From: Kordiimonas sp. SCSIO 12610
Lineage (GTDB): Bacteria > Pseudomonadota > Alphaproteobacteria > Sphingomonadales > Kordiimonadaceae
Assembly: GCF_024398015.1 (NCBI RefSeq)
Contig: NZ_CP073747.1
Location: forward strand, 1,560,501 to 1,624,500
Reading direction: 5' to 3'
DNA length: 64,000 bases
The first letter of the stretch is position 1. Each line of letters starts with the position of its first letter. Both the position numbers and the translations under genes were made by a program. The notes under the pieces are model-generated. The model was given only the letters and a program-made list of their open reading frames with translations. It had not been told where the DNA came from and did no database searches. Below are positions 35,309 to 44,977 of the stretch, piece after piece.

Positions 35309-35808
35309 CAGTTTTGTTTCCTGACCGATTTTATGGTTTTGATAAGTTGGGAAATTGCGTGCAGGCTCAGGCTAAGCGCAAACAAAAGAAGCGTTGTTTT
35401 CAAAATATACACAAAGGGCAGGCCGCTTGCCTCCACGCTTGCTTCCTGAAAACGCCAGCTATCGACAATATAGGGTATGGACGCCCACCAAAATAGTCCG
35501 AGAAACGGGATAAGCAGGAATAGCGTTCCAAAGGTATCAACGATATTTTTCTTCTTATCCGAAAACTTGCTGTAGAACAGATCAACCCTAACATGTCCCT
35601 GATGAAGGGCTGTGTAACCCGCGCCGCCCAAAAACATCAAGGCATTTATATATTGCAGGCTTTCCTGAAGCTTTACATTGCCAATCGCAAATACATAAAC
35701 CATCAAAACAATAGCAAATTGAACAAGGATTAGCAGAAGCGGAGTAAACGCCAGAACCTTGCCTGACGCCTCCAGAAACCTGTCAAATGTATCTGCTATC
35801 GTTTGCAT
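35308..35808 (-). CDS. dctQ: TRAP transporter small permease (DctQ)
   Basis: A 166-aa protein with four transmembrane helices and the DctQ signature. The helix with YVFAIGNVKLQESLQYINALMFLGGAGYTALHQGHVRVDLFY-type sequence (interrupted here for length) includes the typical HVRVDLFY motif. The start at 35808 follows dctP by 18 bases and its stop overlaps the dctM start. DctQ forms a complex with DctM and may guide the binding-protein docking. Confidence 0.9.
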   Translation of the reverse strand: MQTIADTFDRFLEASGKVLAFTPLLLILVQFAIVLMVYVFAIGNVKLQESLQYINALMFLGGAGYTALHQGHVRVDLFYSKFSDKKKNIVDTFGTLFLLIPFLGLFWWASIPYIVDSWRFQEASVEASGLPFVYILKTTLLLFALSLSLHAISQLIKTIKSVRKQN

Positions 35809-35826
35809 TGTGGTATGGATTTCAAA

Positions 35827-37017
35827 CTAGGATTTTTCAGCGGCTGCACGCGCCTGCATATAGGCTTGTTCTGCAATTTCGCCCCAGCGGATACCGTTTG
35901 TGCGCGCCTCTGAGAAGCTTTTGAATATACGGCCCGTTAGCTCATCATTTTGTGCGGTTTCGGTTAAAACTTCGGCTGATACGCTTGCAAGTCTGGTTAG
36001 GATATCCTGTGAAAATTCTTTCAGTAATACACCGTGGTCATTAACAAGCGTATTGAGTGCCCGTGCGTTATTCAGCGTAAACTCAGAGAACATTATGTCG
36101 TTTTCGGCGGCGCTTGCTGCCCGAACGATTTCCTGCTCGCGCTCGGACATATCTTCCCATAGGTCCTTATTGAGGCCTAGTGATAGTGTTGTGCCGGGTT
36201 CGTGAATTCCAGGATAGTAATAGTTTTTCACGATTGTATGGAAACCAAAGGCCAGATCATTCCAGGGGCCAATCCATTCTGTGGCGTCAATATTGCCCTG
36301 ACTAAGGGCCTGGAATATCTCGCCGCCCTGTTTGGTCACGGGGGCTGCACCCAAACGTTTCATCACTTCACCACCGAGGCCAGGCATACGGATGCGAAGA
36401 CCCTGAAAATCGTCGATCGCGTTGATATCGCGCTGGAACCAGCCACCCATTTGAACGCCTGTGTTTCCGGCCATAAAGGGTTTGACGTTGAAGCCACCAG
36501 CAAGCTCGTCCCATAGTTCCTGGCCGCCACCAAAACGCACCCAGGCATTCATTTCATTCGCGGTCATGCCCATCGGGACAGCCGCAAAGAAATTAAAACC
36601 TTGAGATTTACCTTGCCAGTAATATTCAGCGGCGTGATACATATCCGCCTTGCCTTGGCTAACGGCATCAAAACCACCAAGCGCTCCAACCAGCTCTCCA
36701 GCTGCATAAACTTTAATGCTGATTTGACCATCTGATAGCGTTTCAATTCGTTTGGCCAATCTTTCAGCACCTGTGCCGAGGCCCGGGAAATTCTTAGGCC
36801 AGCTCGTCACCATTTTCAGGTTGCGTTTTTTGGATAAAATCGCTGGCCCGCCGCCAGTGTTTTCCTGAGCGCCGCTGTCGCATGCTGCTACAAGTGCAGC
36901 AGCGCCCGCGATGCCTGCTTTCTTTAAAAAAGAGCGTCTGTTATTTGAGGGAACAGAAGTTTTCTCTGTTTTATTGAACTCTATGCCGTGTGATGCGGTT
37001 TTTTCTGAATTGCTCAC
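35827..37017 (-). CDS. TRAP transporter substrate-binding protein (DctP), probable Tat-exported
   Basis: A 396-aa periplasmic binding protein of the DctP family. The N-terminus shows NRRSFLKKAGIAGAAALVAAC: an RR-x-F-L Tat-like motif and a lipobox Cys43, so it may be a lipoprotein. Hallmarks are KMVTSWPKNFPGLGTGAERL and NIDATEWIGPWND, with YYYPGIHEPG, which resemble binding proteins for alpha-keto acids (TakP) or related carboxylates. The substrate is inferred only loosely. Translation starts at GTG (37017), with an AGGAGG ribosome-binding site 9 bases before. First gene of the dctPQM operon. Confidence 0.9.
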   Translation of the reverse strand: MSNSEKTASHGIEFNKTEKTSVPSNNRRSFLKKAGIAGAAALVAACDSGAQENTGGGPAILSKKRNLKMVTSWPKNFPGLGTGAERLAKRIETLSDGQISIKVYAAGELVGALGGFDAVSQGKADMYHAAEYYWQGKSQGFNFFAAVPMGMTANEMNAWVRFGGGQELWDELAGGFNVKPFMAGNTGVQMGGWFQRDINAIDDFQGLRIRMPGLGGEVMKRLGAAPVTKQGGEIFQALSQGNIDATEWIGPWNDLAFGFHTIVKNYYYPGIHEPGTTLSLGLNKDLWEDMSEREQEIVRAASAAENDIMFSEFTLNNARALNTLVNDHGVLLKEFSQDILTRLASVSAEVLTETAQNDELTGRIFKSFSEARTNGIRWGEIAEQAYMQARAAAEKS

Positions 37018-37138
37018 TGGCTTACCCCTCCTGATAACGATGCAATTGTGCTTTATTTATCACTCTAATGCCGAGCAATGAAATAGAAAAATTCTGATTA
37101 GAATACATAGCGCCTCAGACGTAATTGTCGAGGAAATA

Positions 37139-37876
37139 TTATTTCACGAGGTCGTCAGTTTCAATATCGTACCAGCCGTGCTGACCAAGGCGCTCCAAAG
37201 GCTTAAAACGACGCTTGTAATTCATCTTTTGGCTTCCGCTGACCCAGTAGCCTAAATAGACATACGGTTGGTTGGCAATTTTCGCCCGCTCGATATGATT
37301 TAGGATAATATAGGTACCCAAACTACGGTTTTGTTCATGGATATCAAAAAAGCTGTAAACCATTGACAAACCATCAGAAAGTTCATCGGTCAAACCAACC
37401 GCCATAAGTTTCTGGTCTAAAACACGGCGATATTCGATGATGCTTGTGCTAACCGGGCTTGTTTCTACCATGTCTGCATATTCATCGATTGTCATGGAGG
37501 CCATGCTGCCGTCCTTGTGACGGTCATTTAAATATTCGCTAAGAAGATTAAACTGTTCTTCGGTTACTGTTGCAGGTTTCACTTCTATTTTAATGTCGCT
37601 ATTCAGCTTGAGAATTCTGCGCTGTGATTTGCTAAGGGTATGTTCAAGCGCGCGAACACGTACTGATATACAGGCGCTACAGGCTTCGCAGGCAGGGCGA
37701 TACACAACAGACTGGCTGCGACGAAACCCAACCTTACCTAAGGCTTCATTTAGCGATGCTGCGTCCGGTCCGTTTAATTCGGTAAAAACCTTACGTTCAA
37801 TCTGACCATCAATATACGGACACGGTGATGGTGCCGTAACATAAAATTTGGGAAATTGAAGCCCTTGATCAGTCAT
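37139..37876 (-). CDS. bpt: Aspartate/glutamate leucyltransferase (L/F-transferase-like Bpt)
   Basis: Adds Leu from Leu-tRNA to N-terminal Asp/Glu residues, marking proteins for ClpS/ClpAP degradation (N-end rule). The 245-aa protein has CPYIDGQIERKVFTEL at the N-terminus, the conserved cysteines in RPACEACSACISVRV, and a C-terminal YLGYWVSGSQKMNYKRRFKP. These are characteristic of bacterial ATE homologues of the Bpt group. It stands alone 120 bases upstream of dctP on the same strand. Confidence 0.9.
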   Translation of the reverse strand: MTDQGLQFPKFYVTAPSPCPYIDGQIERKVFTELNGPDAASLNEALGKVGFRRSQSVVYRPACEACSACISVRVRALEHTLSKSQRRILKLNSDIKIEVKPATVTEEQFNLLSEYLNDRHKDGSMASMTIDEYADMVETSPVSTSIIEYRRVLDQKLMAVGLTDELSDGLSMVYSFFDIHEQNRSLGTYIILNHIERAKIANQPYVYLGYWVSGSQKMNYKRRFKPLERLGQHGWYDIETDDLVK

Positions 37877-37903
37877 GTTGAAAATGAACTCCCTTACTCA
37901 TCA

Positions 37904-39739
37904 CTATAACAAATTATAGTACCAAGGTACAAAAATTGTAAACGCAGCCCAGATAATAAAGATCAAAGGTGTACCAACCCTTAAGAAATCATTGAATTTA
38001 TAATGCCCGGGGGCCATCACAAGCAAATTGGTCTGATAACTCATTGGTGTTGCAAAACTGCAGTTTGCACCAAATATAACAGCAAGCAAAAACGGCATCG
38101 GTTCAATGCCTAAAGTGGCAGCAATAGAAACGGCAATTGGTGTGAAAAGAACGGCTGTTGCGTTGTTTGACAGAACATTTGTTAAAAGGGCGACCATCAG
38201 GAAAAAACCTGAAAGCAAGGCCCAAACGGGCGCAGCTGATAACAGGTCCACAACGCTGTGGGCAATCCATGCTGCGCCGCCAGTTCCTTGCATTGCGGTT
38301 CCAAGCGCTAGTGAAGCCCCAACAATTGTAAACACACGCCTGTCAATCGCGCGACCAGCTTGCCGGACGTTTAGGCAACGGGTTAACAACATCATGGTAG
38401 CACCTGCAAGAGCTGCAACTGTGATTGGTAAAATTCCTGTCGCGGCTGTCCCGACGACACCGCAAAAGACTGCTTGGGCGCGTTTCGCATATGCCTGCAT
38501 TTGCATGTCGGATGCGGACGACTCCATCAGGAGTACATCGCGGTTGTTCCTAAGCGCGAGCACGTTGGCGCGGCTGCCCATCACCAGAAGAACATCACCT
38601 GCTTCAATGCGTAACTGCGATATGGATGCGCGGATCATGCGGCTGCGGCGTTGAACGCCGAGCACGGTGCAGCCAGTGTCTGCACGAAAACCACTTTGGG
38701 CAAGGGTGCGGCTATCCAGTCGGGAGGCTGGTGCAACAACCGCTTCTGCAATGACGCGTCGTTGGTTGGCGGCTTCGCGTTCTTCTTCGCTGCCCTCTGC
38801 GCTAGCGACAAGGTCAGGGCTTGCGTTCAAAAGTTCCGTCATCACATTGCGTGTCGCAGCAACCAGAATGACATCGCCGGCTTCTAATGTGATATCGTCA
38901 TAGGGCGGCAGCAGTCGGGTTTGACCGCGCTCAATCATACGAACGGTAACATCCTTGAGGCCTGGGAACATTCCTGATACTGCGCGTTCGCCGACCATGT
39001 CGTCCTTTGGCCCCAACTCAAGTTGGAAGAGGAATTGTTTGCCGCCGCTACCCGCAAGTTTTCCTGCTAATCCTTCGCGGTCAACCAATAATTTGGGGGC
39101 AATAAAGATCACGTAGGCTAGACCAACCAAAGCCATTACAGCACCTGGGATTGTGAAATCGAAGAACCCAAGTTGTCCGCCGCCGGCGTTTTCAAAGGCA
39201 CCAATTGCAAGCAGGTTTGTGCTCGAGCCGATAATCGTCATGTTTCCGCCGAGGATCGCAACAAAACTTAGCGGCATCATGACAGTCGCTGTTTTCTTGC
39301 CCAATTTATCGGCGAGCGTTGCAAGGATCGGGATGAACATAACAACAACAGGTGTGTTGTTTAAAAACGCGGATACGACCATTACAATGACCAAGCATGC
39401 TATGATCGTTGTTTTCGGGTACTTGCCACCAAAATTAACAAGCAGGGATGCTGGACCGTTTAATGCCCCAGTTTGCAACAGTCCTTGCCCGACAACCAAC
39501 AAGCTTAGGATGGTAATCAGGGCGGGGTCCGCAAAACCCATAAGTAAATCTTTTGTCGAGATTGATTTTGTAACGTCAGTGTCCTGAAGGGGGAGGACAT
39601 GGAAGATAAATAAAAGAAGAGCAACAGTTGTAATTGATGATAGCTCTAGTGGAATGCGATCATTTGCATAAGCGATGATTGCCCCGACCACGACCGCAAA
39701 TGTTAGCCACATTTGTATTGTTGGCTCAACGAATTCCAT
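37904..39739 (-). CDS. SLC13/DASS family permease with two RCK_C (TrkA_C) domains
   Basis: A 611-aa membrane protein. The transmembrane part carries the SLC13 (Na+/dicarboxylate or sulfate symporter) motifs NNTPVVVMFIPI and GSSTNLLA, and near the C-terminus the repeat SNNATAVLFTPIA with FATPMSYQTNLLVM. Two RCK_C-like domains at about 230-300 and 310-395 (DVILVAATRNV; DVLLVMGSRANV) form a cytoplasmic regulatory insert, as in the SLC13 group with internal TrkA_C domains. The substrate (sulfate, dicarboxylate or other anion) is not determined. The gene precedes bpt by 27 bases on the same strand; co-transcription is possible. Confidence 0.88.
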   Translation of the reverse strand: MEFVEPTIQMWLTFAVVVGAIIAYANDRIPLELSSITTVALLLFIFHVLPLQDTDVTKSISTKDLLMGFADPALITILSLLVVGQGLLQTGALNGPASLLVNFGGKYPKTTIIACLVIVMVVSAFLNNTPVVVMFIPILATLADKLGKKTATVMMPLSFVAILGGNMTIIGSSTNLLAIGAFENAGGGQLGFFDFTIPGAVMALVGLAYVIFIAPKLLVDREGLAGKLAGSGGKQFLFQLELGPKDDMVGERAVSGMFPGLKDVTVRMIERGQTRLLPPYDDITLEAGDVILVAATRNVMTELLNASPDLVASAEGSEEEREAANQRRVIAEAVVAPASRLDSRTLAQSGFRADTGCTVLGVQRRSRMIRASISQLRIEAGDVLLVMGSRANVLALRNNRDVLLMESSASDMQMQAYAKRAQAVFCGVVGTAATGILPITVAALAGATMMLLTRCLNVRQAGRAIDRRVFTIVGASLALGTAMQGTGGAAWIAHSVVDLLSAAPVWALLSGFFLMVALLTNVLSNNATAVLFTPIAVSIAATLGIEPMPFLLAVIFGANCSFATPMSYQTNLLVMAPGHYKFNDFLRVGTPLIFIIWAAFTIFVPWYYNLL

Positions 39740-39865
39740 AAATTCCGTTTCTTATCTTATGATAATCAGTATTTTATTATCGAAATTTAACGGTTTTATA
39801 GTTCGGGTACAAGCTATTAATAGTTCAATAGCAATGCCTTATGCTGTTTCGTTAAGGTAAACTTA

Positions 39866-40783
39866 TTAACGACGGCCGGAAATACTTGGTGGCACTACTG
39901 GTGCTTCACGCAGTACCAGAATGGTCACGCGCCGGTTTTCAATACGACTTGGATTGTCTGGATATAGGGGGTCCGTTGACGCTTTTCCAGTCACTTCAAA
40001 GAAGCGATCATCGGTCACGCCGGTTTCCGAAAGGACCTTCAAGGCCGAGTTGCCACGGTCAGCGCTTAAGTCCCAATTGGAATAGCCGTTTGCACCGCGG
40101 AATTGGCCACCGTCTGTATGGCCCTGAATTGTTATCCGGTTTGGTAAGGTTTGAACGGAGGCTCCAACCTCGCGAATAAGTGTTTCCGCGTACCCATAAA
40201 GTTCCGCTGTACCGCTTCTGAACATTGCTCTGCGATCTTTATCGATCAACTGAATTTTCAGACCGTCTTCGGTGATTTCAAAGAGAACCTGTTCTGATAA
40301 ATCAGATAATGTTGGCGAGGCCTGCATTGCAATTCGCATCTGATCTTGAAGCTGCTCGAACGCAAGATCCTCTGCTTCCTTGACGCGATTATTGATAACG
40401 TCAGCAGCAAAATCGGGATCACCGCCGCCTTCTTGGTCAGTTCCAGTTTCCTCACCAGTGTTTGGGCCGCCAGGAGGGGGGCCAATTTGTTGGATAATAG
40501 CGACAGGCGTTGGGTTGTTACCATTTGCGTCTGAACTTGGGGCATTAACTGCATCGGAACCAGTCCGCCCTTCGATCGCAGCCGTAGTCGGCGTAAAATA
40601 ATCCGCGAGGCCCGCGAGTGTTTCCGGTGGCGCAACATTTAAAAGCCAAAGAAGCATGAAGAAGGCCATCATCGCTGTCACGAAGTCCGCATAGGCTACT
40701 TTCCACGCACCACCGTGGTGGCCGCCGCCTTCAACCTTGATAACCTTTTTAATAATCGGCTTTTCGTTGCTATCGTCTGCCAA
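39866..40783 (-). CDS. motB: MotB-like flagellar stator protein
   Basis: A 305-aa protein with a single N-terminal transmembrane helix containing AYADFVTAMMAFFMLLWLL, in which the Asp is the MotB proton-binding residue. A long acidic/Pro-Gly-rich linker follows (about 60-140). The OmpA-like peptidoglycan-binding domain has ITIQGHTDGGQF, NWDLSADRGNSALKVL and ENRRVTILV. It starts at TTG (40783) with GGAGAA before it. No motA or other flagellar gene is adjacent in the window; in Alphaproteobacteria motB may be separate, but an unlinked stator protein of another system remains possible. Confidence 0.8.
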   Translation of the reverse strand: MADDSNEKPIIKKVIKVEGGGHHGGAWKVAYADFVTAMMAFFMLLWLLNVAPPETLAGLADYFTPTTAAIEGRTGSDAVNAPSSDANGNNPTPVAIIQQIGPPPGGPNTGEETGTDQEGGGDPDFAADVINNRVKEAEDLAFEQLQDQMRIAMQASPTLSDLSEQVLFEITEDGLKIQLIDKDRRAMFRSGTAELYGYAETLIREVGASVQTLPNRITIQGHTDGGQFRGANGYSNWDLSADRGNSALKVLSETGVTDDRFFEVTGKASTDPLYPDNPSRIENRRVTILVLREAPVVPPSISGRR

Positions 40784-40875
40784 TTGTCTTCTCCGCTTAA
40801 TCTATCAACGCACTATAATATGGTTAATATTAACAAGTGGTTGCTAAATTCGAGAATATTTACACTATTTTTTGG

Positions 40876-41310
40876 CTAACCCAGATAATTCAGCAAAATC
40901 GTAATGAAAAGCCCAATTAAAGCTATGTTGCTCAACATAAAAACGCCGAAGCGATGCATAACTTTATTGTATGTTATATGAATGATGGAATGAACGATGC
41001 GAAGGCCAACATAAGCCCAGGCAAATGTAACACTTAGTTCACTCGCAAGGCCGGAGACCATGGCACCAATACATAAAGCATAAAATAGCACCGGGGCTTC
41101 AAATTGGTGATTATAATTTTCTGCGGCATAACGCGCGGGGGCGGGCAGCGACGATGTTGCAGCTTTATCCTGCATCTGTTCGTTTGTTGGCTTTGCTTTC
41201 GCCATCGCGGGAATTCTGCGCGCATAAAGGATGAATAAGAGCACAATACCAAGACCAATCTGTGCCAAAATAGGGCCCATCAAATCTACATTCGTTATCG
41301 ATAAATTCAT
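40876..41310 (-). CDS. MAPEG family membrane protein
   Basis: A 144-aa, four-helix membrane protein of the MAPEG family (glutathione/eicosanoid-metabolism related, or the bacterial DUF-type MAPEG). The motif ENYNHQFEAPVLFYALCIG matches the family signature E-x-F-P/E-x-x-LFY, with RIVHSIIHITYNKVMHRFGVF after it. The start has a strong GGGAGAG ribosome-binding site. It begins one base after the penicillin-acylase stop, so the two are an operon. Substrate unknown. Confidence 0.85.
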   Translation of the reverse strand: MNLSITNVDLMGPILAQIGLGIVLLFILYARRIPAMAKAKPTNEQMQDKAATSSLPAPARYAAENYNHQFEAPVLFYALCIGAMVSGLASELSVTFAWAYVGLRIVHSIIHITYNKVMHRFGVFMLSNIALIGLFITILLNYLG

Positions 41311-41311
41311 C

Positions 41312-43756
41312 TTACTCTCCCGATGTTTTTGGAGTTAATGTCAGAATATCTTCAGCGTTTTCAGGAATGGTTTTACTGGTTTTGATCTCAATAAATTCAG
41401 TTTTTAACCAATATGGGAACAGGTCACTGTAGTGGTGGGAAAACGGATTTCCTGATTGACCAGTTGGCTGAATATACAAAGATTTTTCGAGATCATTCAT
41501 ATCAAAAAGACCTCGGTAACTTGGGCCATGCCCTGATACATGAAGACTGTTTGGATTAGTGCTGTTTCCTGCAACATTTATGGTGTTCGTGCTGCCGTTC
41601 ACTGGGGCCTTGATCTCAAAATAATCTTTAATGCCGTCAACTTGGCTGAAAGGCCGGTGGGACTGTGTAAGGATATGCACATTACCCCACTTCCATTGCT
41701 TCCAGTCACTACCGTGCTTGGCAGTAAGGTCAGAAATCGTGTCTTCAAACGCTTGCCGGGCCAGCATCCCGCATGTTTCAACTGTATCAGTGGTATTTTT
41801 ATTGTCGCACCATGCTAGTGCTGCATCCCTGTCGATGGGTTCCAGTGCATAATAGGCGTTATCCGCTGATGGCGTTTCGATTGACCAATACAGGCTACTT
41901 TTGATTAGGCGTGGGTTGATGCGCCTGAAGCTATCATACATTTCGCCAAATTCGTCTTTGAGCAATAGTTCCTGATAATGGTTTGTCCATGTATGAAAAA
42001 TCAGAGGCTCAACAAGGTCGATGCCCATTGCACCGTCCCAGCCAGCAAGTGCTTTTACGCGGTCATCATCTTGATCAAGGAAATGAATGAACCACGGTTT
42101 TACATCGCGGGCCATGTCTGACACATAATCATCCTGAAGCGCAGCGAAGCTCGCTAAATCATGTGGGGCTTTGGCCTTTAATTCAGCCCTGATCCGATTG
42201 CCGCGGTAGGGAAGCGCCCAATCGCGGTTAATGAAATGTGGATAATCGTTATCAACGATTTTCTCGTTAGCGGTTGCGATGATGCCGCCTTCGGGGTTTT
42301 CCCGTGTTGGAAGCTCATCATAAGGGATATATCCCTGCCAGTCGTATTTTTCGTCCCATCCTGGCGATGGCAGGCGGCCGTTGATGGCATTGTCTGGTTT
42401 ACGGACCGGTACAAGAGCAGGGGCATAATATCCGATATTCCCGTCGGTATCCGCATACACCATATTTTGCTCGGGACCGTAATAATAAGTACCCGCAGCT
42501 TTAAATTCTTCAAAGTTTTGTGCACGGCCAAGCTTCAATAGCCCTGTGACACCAGTGTCTTTGTCACCGAGCGCTGTCCACTGCATCGCGAGCACATATT
42601 TTTCACCAAAGAATTTGCTAGCACGGGGTGCGATGTCAGAGATTACAGGGCCATGACGGGTTTCGCGAACATCAAGTGTGATATCTTCACCGTCTTTAAC
42701 CTTGATAATTTCTTTCCGAATAATGAAATCAGCAGGCCCGTCAGGAGTTAAATACTGACCGTTGTCCAATAGTTTCTCGACAAAAACATCCTGACTGTCT
42801 GGAAGGACGTTCGTGAAGCCCCAAGCGATTTTATCATTGCGCCCTAGGACGATAGACGGCGAACCGGGGAATGTAACACCAACTGTGTTTCGCCCGGTTG
42901 TCGTATTGTGAAGCCTTGCGAGGTACCATATGGACGGTGTGGTCAATCCGAGGTGCGGGTCATTTGCGAGGAGCGGTTTACCGGATTTTGTGTGCTCGCC
43001 AGAAATGACCCAATTGTTGGAGCCATATCCCTCTGGCTTGGTTGGCGGTAGTGCGGCTACAACATCGGTCAGGTTTAAATCGCTGTAGATTTCCCTCAGG
43101 TTGGGAAAGGGTGTTTCTTCGTCACCGTTATAGGGTGGATATAGTGAACGAATTTGTTCCGGTGTAAACTTTGAAAACAGTTCTGCGCGCGCGAGTTCAT
43201 GACGCATATTACCCGAAAGGTCGAGCCACATCATTTTTTGCCAGACCATTGTGTCTACGGGTTTCCAGGGTTCTGGCGTAACGCCGAGAATTAAAAACTC
43301 TGGCGGAAGGGCGCTTTTGTTGTTTTCGATGAAGGCATTTACGCCGGCTGCGTAGGCTTGCAGCATCTTTTTTGATTCCACATTCAGATTATCATAAGCG
43401 GACTGGGCGCGCCCAGTGAAGCCAAGGGTTCTGAAATACCGGTCAAAGCCAATTACTGGCTCACCGAGTATTTCCGCGAGCCTTCCGTGACCAATTCTGC
43501 GGTTTGATTCCATTTGCCACAAACGGTCTTGTGCGTGAACAAAGCCAGTTGCAAAGGCGATATCAAAATCATCATTTCCAATGATATGGGGAATACCATG
43601 ATTATCACGGGCAACGGTTACAGCGTTCGTAATGCCATCCAGTGTTATTTCACCGCTGACTTGGGGTAGGCTCGATCTTAACCAGCCATATCCAATCGCC
43701 GCACCAATGACGATAAATCCAATTAAAAAGATGAAAAATATCTTTAAACCCCGCAT
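41312..43756 (-). CDS. Penicillin acylase-family N-terminal nucleophile hydrolase
   Basis: An 814-aa Ntn-hydrolase that matures by self-cleavage into two chains. The N-terminus has a membrane segment or signal (about 5-25). The alpha-chain signature is VARDNHGIPHIIG and FVHAQDRLWQMESNRR. The nucleophile Ser246 sits at the GSNNWVISG junction after a Tyr-Gly. The beta chain shows NDPHLGLTTPSIWYLARLH, GFTN and later HVSGHGPSYRG. Related enzymes cleave acyl-homoserine lactones, penicillins or other amides. The substrate cannot be chosen from sequence. It has a GGGGAG ribosome-binding site and is followed by the MAPEG gene. Confidence 0.92.
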   Translation of the reverse strand: MRGLKIFFIFLIGFIVIGAAIGYGWLRSSLPQVSGEITLDGITNAVTVARDNHGIPHIIGNDDFDIAFATGFVHAQDRLWQMESNRRIGHGRLAEILGEPVIGFDRYFRTLGFTGRAQSAYDNLNVESKKMLQAYAAGVNAFIENNKSALPPEFLILGVTPEPWKPVDTMVWQKMMWLDLSGNMRHELARAELFSKFTPEQIRSLYPPYNGDEETPFPNLREIYSDLNLTDVVAALPPTKPEGYGSNNWVISGEHTKSGKPLLANDPHLGLTTPSIWYLARLHNTTTGRNTVGVTFPGSPSIVLGRNDKIAWGFTNVLPDSQDVFVEKLLDNGQYLTPDGPADFIIRKEIIKVKDGEDITLDVRETRHGPVISDIAPRASKFFGEKYVLAMQWTALGDKDTGVTGLLKLGRAQNFEEFKAAGTYYYGPEQNMVYADTDGNIGYYAPALVPVRKPDNAINGRLPSPGWDEKYDWQGYIPYDELPTRENPEGGIIATANEKIVDNDYPHFINRDWALPYRGNRIRAELKAKAPHDLASFAALQDDYVSDMARDVKPWFIHFLDQDDDRVKALAGWDGAMGIDLVEPLIFHTWTNHYQELLLKDEFGEMYDSFRRINPRLIKSSLYWSIETPSADNAYYALEPIDRDAALAWCDNKNTTDTVETCGMLARQAFEDTISDLTAKHGSDWKQWKWGNVHILTQSHRPFSQVDGIKDYFEIKAPVNGSTNTINVAGNSTNPNSLHVSGHGPSYRGLFDMNDLEKSLYIQPTGQSGNPFSHHYSDLFPYWLKTEFIEIKTSKTIPENAEDILTLTPKTSGE

Positions 43757-43918
43757 CCAAAGCTCCCCTTCTGGACAAGTTGATCATATCTGCTTATGTC
43801 ACATAGCAAGATGACTCGCTTACCTTATGCTAGACTGTTCAGTCCATCAAAGAAAAAGAAAGTGAGCCACGAATAATTTACAATATTTTGTATCATTAAA
43901 ATGGTTTGGAGATTGGAT

Positions 43919-44845
43919 ATGCCAGAAATCAAAGTGCCAGAAAACGAAGCATCAGAAATCAAAGTCGCTTTTTTAGGGTTAGGGGTTATGGGATATCCGA
44001 TGGCAGGGCATCTGGCGCGTGCAGGCTATGCTGTCACTGTTTATAACCGAACAACGGCGAAGGCTGAGGCGTGGGTCGAGGACTATTCAGCACAGTTAGA
44101 TGATACCGCTGAGATATATATGGCGCCAACGGTCGCGGGTGCAGTTGCGGACGCAGATTTTGTTTTTGCATGCGTTGGTGCTGATAAGGATGTTGCAGAG
44201 GTTTGTATCGGTGATAATGGTGCTTTTGCCTCCATGAAATCGGGGTCGGTATTTGTGGATCACACAACGGCATCTGCTGAGTGCGCGCGCGATATGTATG
44301 CTGCTGCAAAAGAAGCTGGTATCGGTTTTCTGGATGCGCCGGTATCAGGCGGCGAAGCAGGGGCAGTCAACGGTGTTTTGACTGTTATGTGCGGCGGTGA
44401 CGACGCAGTATTCAACCGCGCGGAGTCCGTAATCGCAGCCTTTTCAAAATCTTGTAAATTGTTGGGCGGAGCTGGTGCGGGTCAGTTGACCAAGATGGCA
44501 AACCAAGTGTGTATCGCGGGTATTGTTCAGGGTCTTTCAGAAGCGCTGAACCTAGCGATGGAGGCCGGATTGGACGCAAACGCGGTTGTTGATGTGATTT
44601 CAAAAGGTGCTGCCCAAAGCTGGCAAATGGAAAACCGCGCCAGCACGATGATCAACGGCGAGTTTGATTTTGGTTTTGCTGTTGACTGGATGCGTAAGGA
44701 TTTGGGAATTGTTTTGAATGAAGCTAATAACCTGGGTGTTTCAATGCCACTGACGGCACTTGTCGATCAGTTTTATGCGGATGTGCAGAAAATGGGCGGC
44801 AACAGGCAGGATACATCGAGCTTAATTCGTAGATTTCGCGGGTAA
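43919..44845 (+). CDS. NAD(P)-dependent beta-hydroxyacid dehydrogenase (3-hydroxyisobutyrate type)
   Basis: About 309 aa with an N-terminal Rossmann motif VAFLGLGVMGYPMAGHLARAG and the conserved catalytic-region DAPVSGGEAGAVNGVLTVM, with the catalytic Lys in GQLTKMANQ. The C-terminal helical domain ends in KMGGNRQDTSSLIRRF. It fits 3-hydroxyisobutyrate/tartronate-semialdehyde-type dehydrogenases; which substrate is unclear. The ATG at 43919 has GGAG 8 bases upstream, so it is chosen over the ATG at 43901. The first 17 codons contain an imperfect duplication (PEIKVPENEASEIKV), a small N-terminal extension before the Rossmann strand. Transcribed alone, divergent from the acylase. Confidence 0.88.
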   Translation: MPEIKVPENEASEIKVAFLGLGVMGYPMAGHLARAGYAVTVYNRTTAKAEAWVEDYSAQLDDTAEIYMAPTVAGAVADADFVFACVGADKDVAEVCIGDNGAFASMKSGSVFVDHTTASAECARDMYAAAKEAGIGFLDAPVSGGEAGAVNGVLTVMCGGDDAVFNRAESVIAAFSKSCKLLGGAGAGQLTKMANQVCIAGIVQGLSEALNLAMEAGLDANAVVDVISKGAAQSWQMENRASTMINGEFDFGFAVDWMRKDLGIVLNEANNLGVSMPLTALVDQFYADVQKMGGNRQDTSSLIRRFRG

Positions 44846-44977
44846 CAACGTTTGACGAAATTAGCCGTATGATTTCAAAAAATATTAATGAAATTTCTAT
44901 ATAGAAAAGCTGATTAAAAATTCATGCGTGGAAATGATTGGGATCACGCATGAAGGGTATAGTTTAGGTCGAGGAAC

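Noticed and set aside
38106-38654. 182-codon + strand frame opposite the SLC13 permease
   Set aside because: It is the complement of transmembrane codons; long antisense frames are expected there, and no ribosome-binding site or motif was seen.
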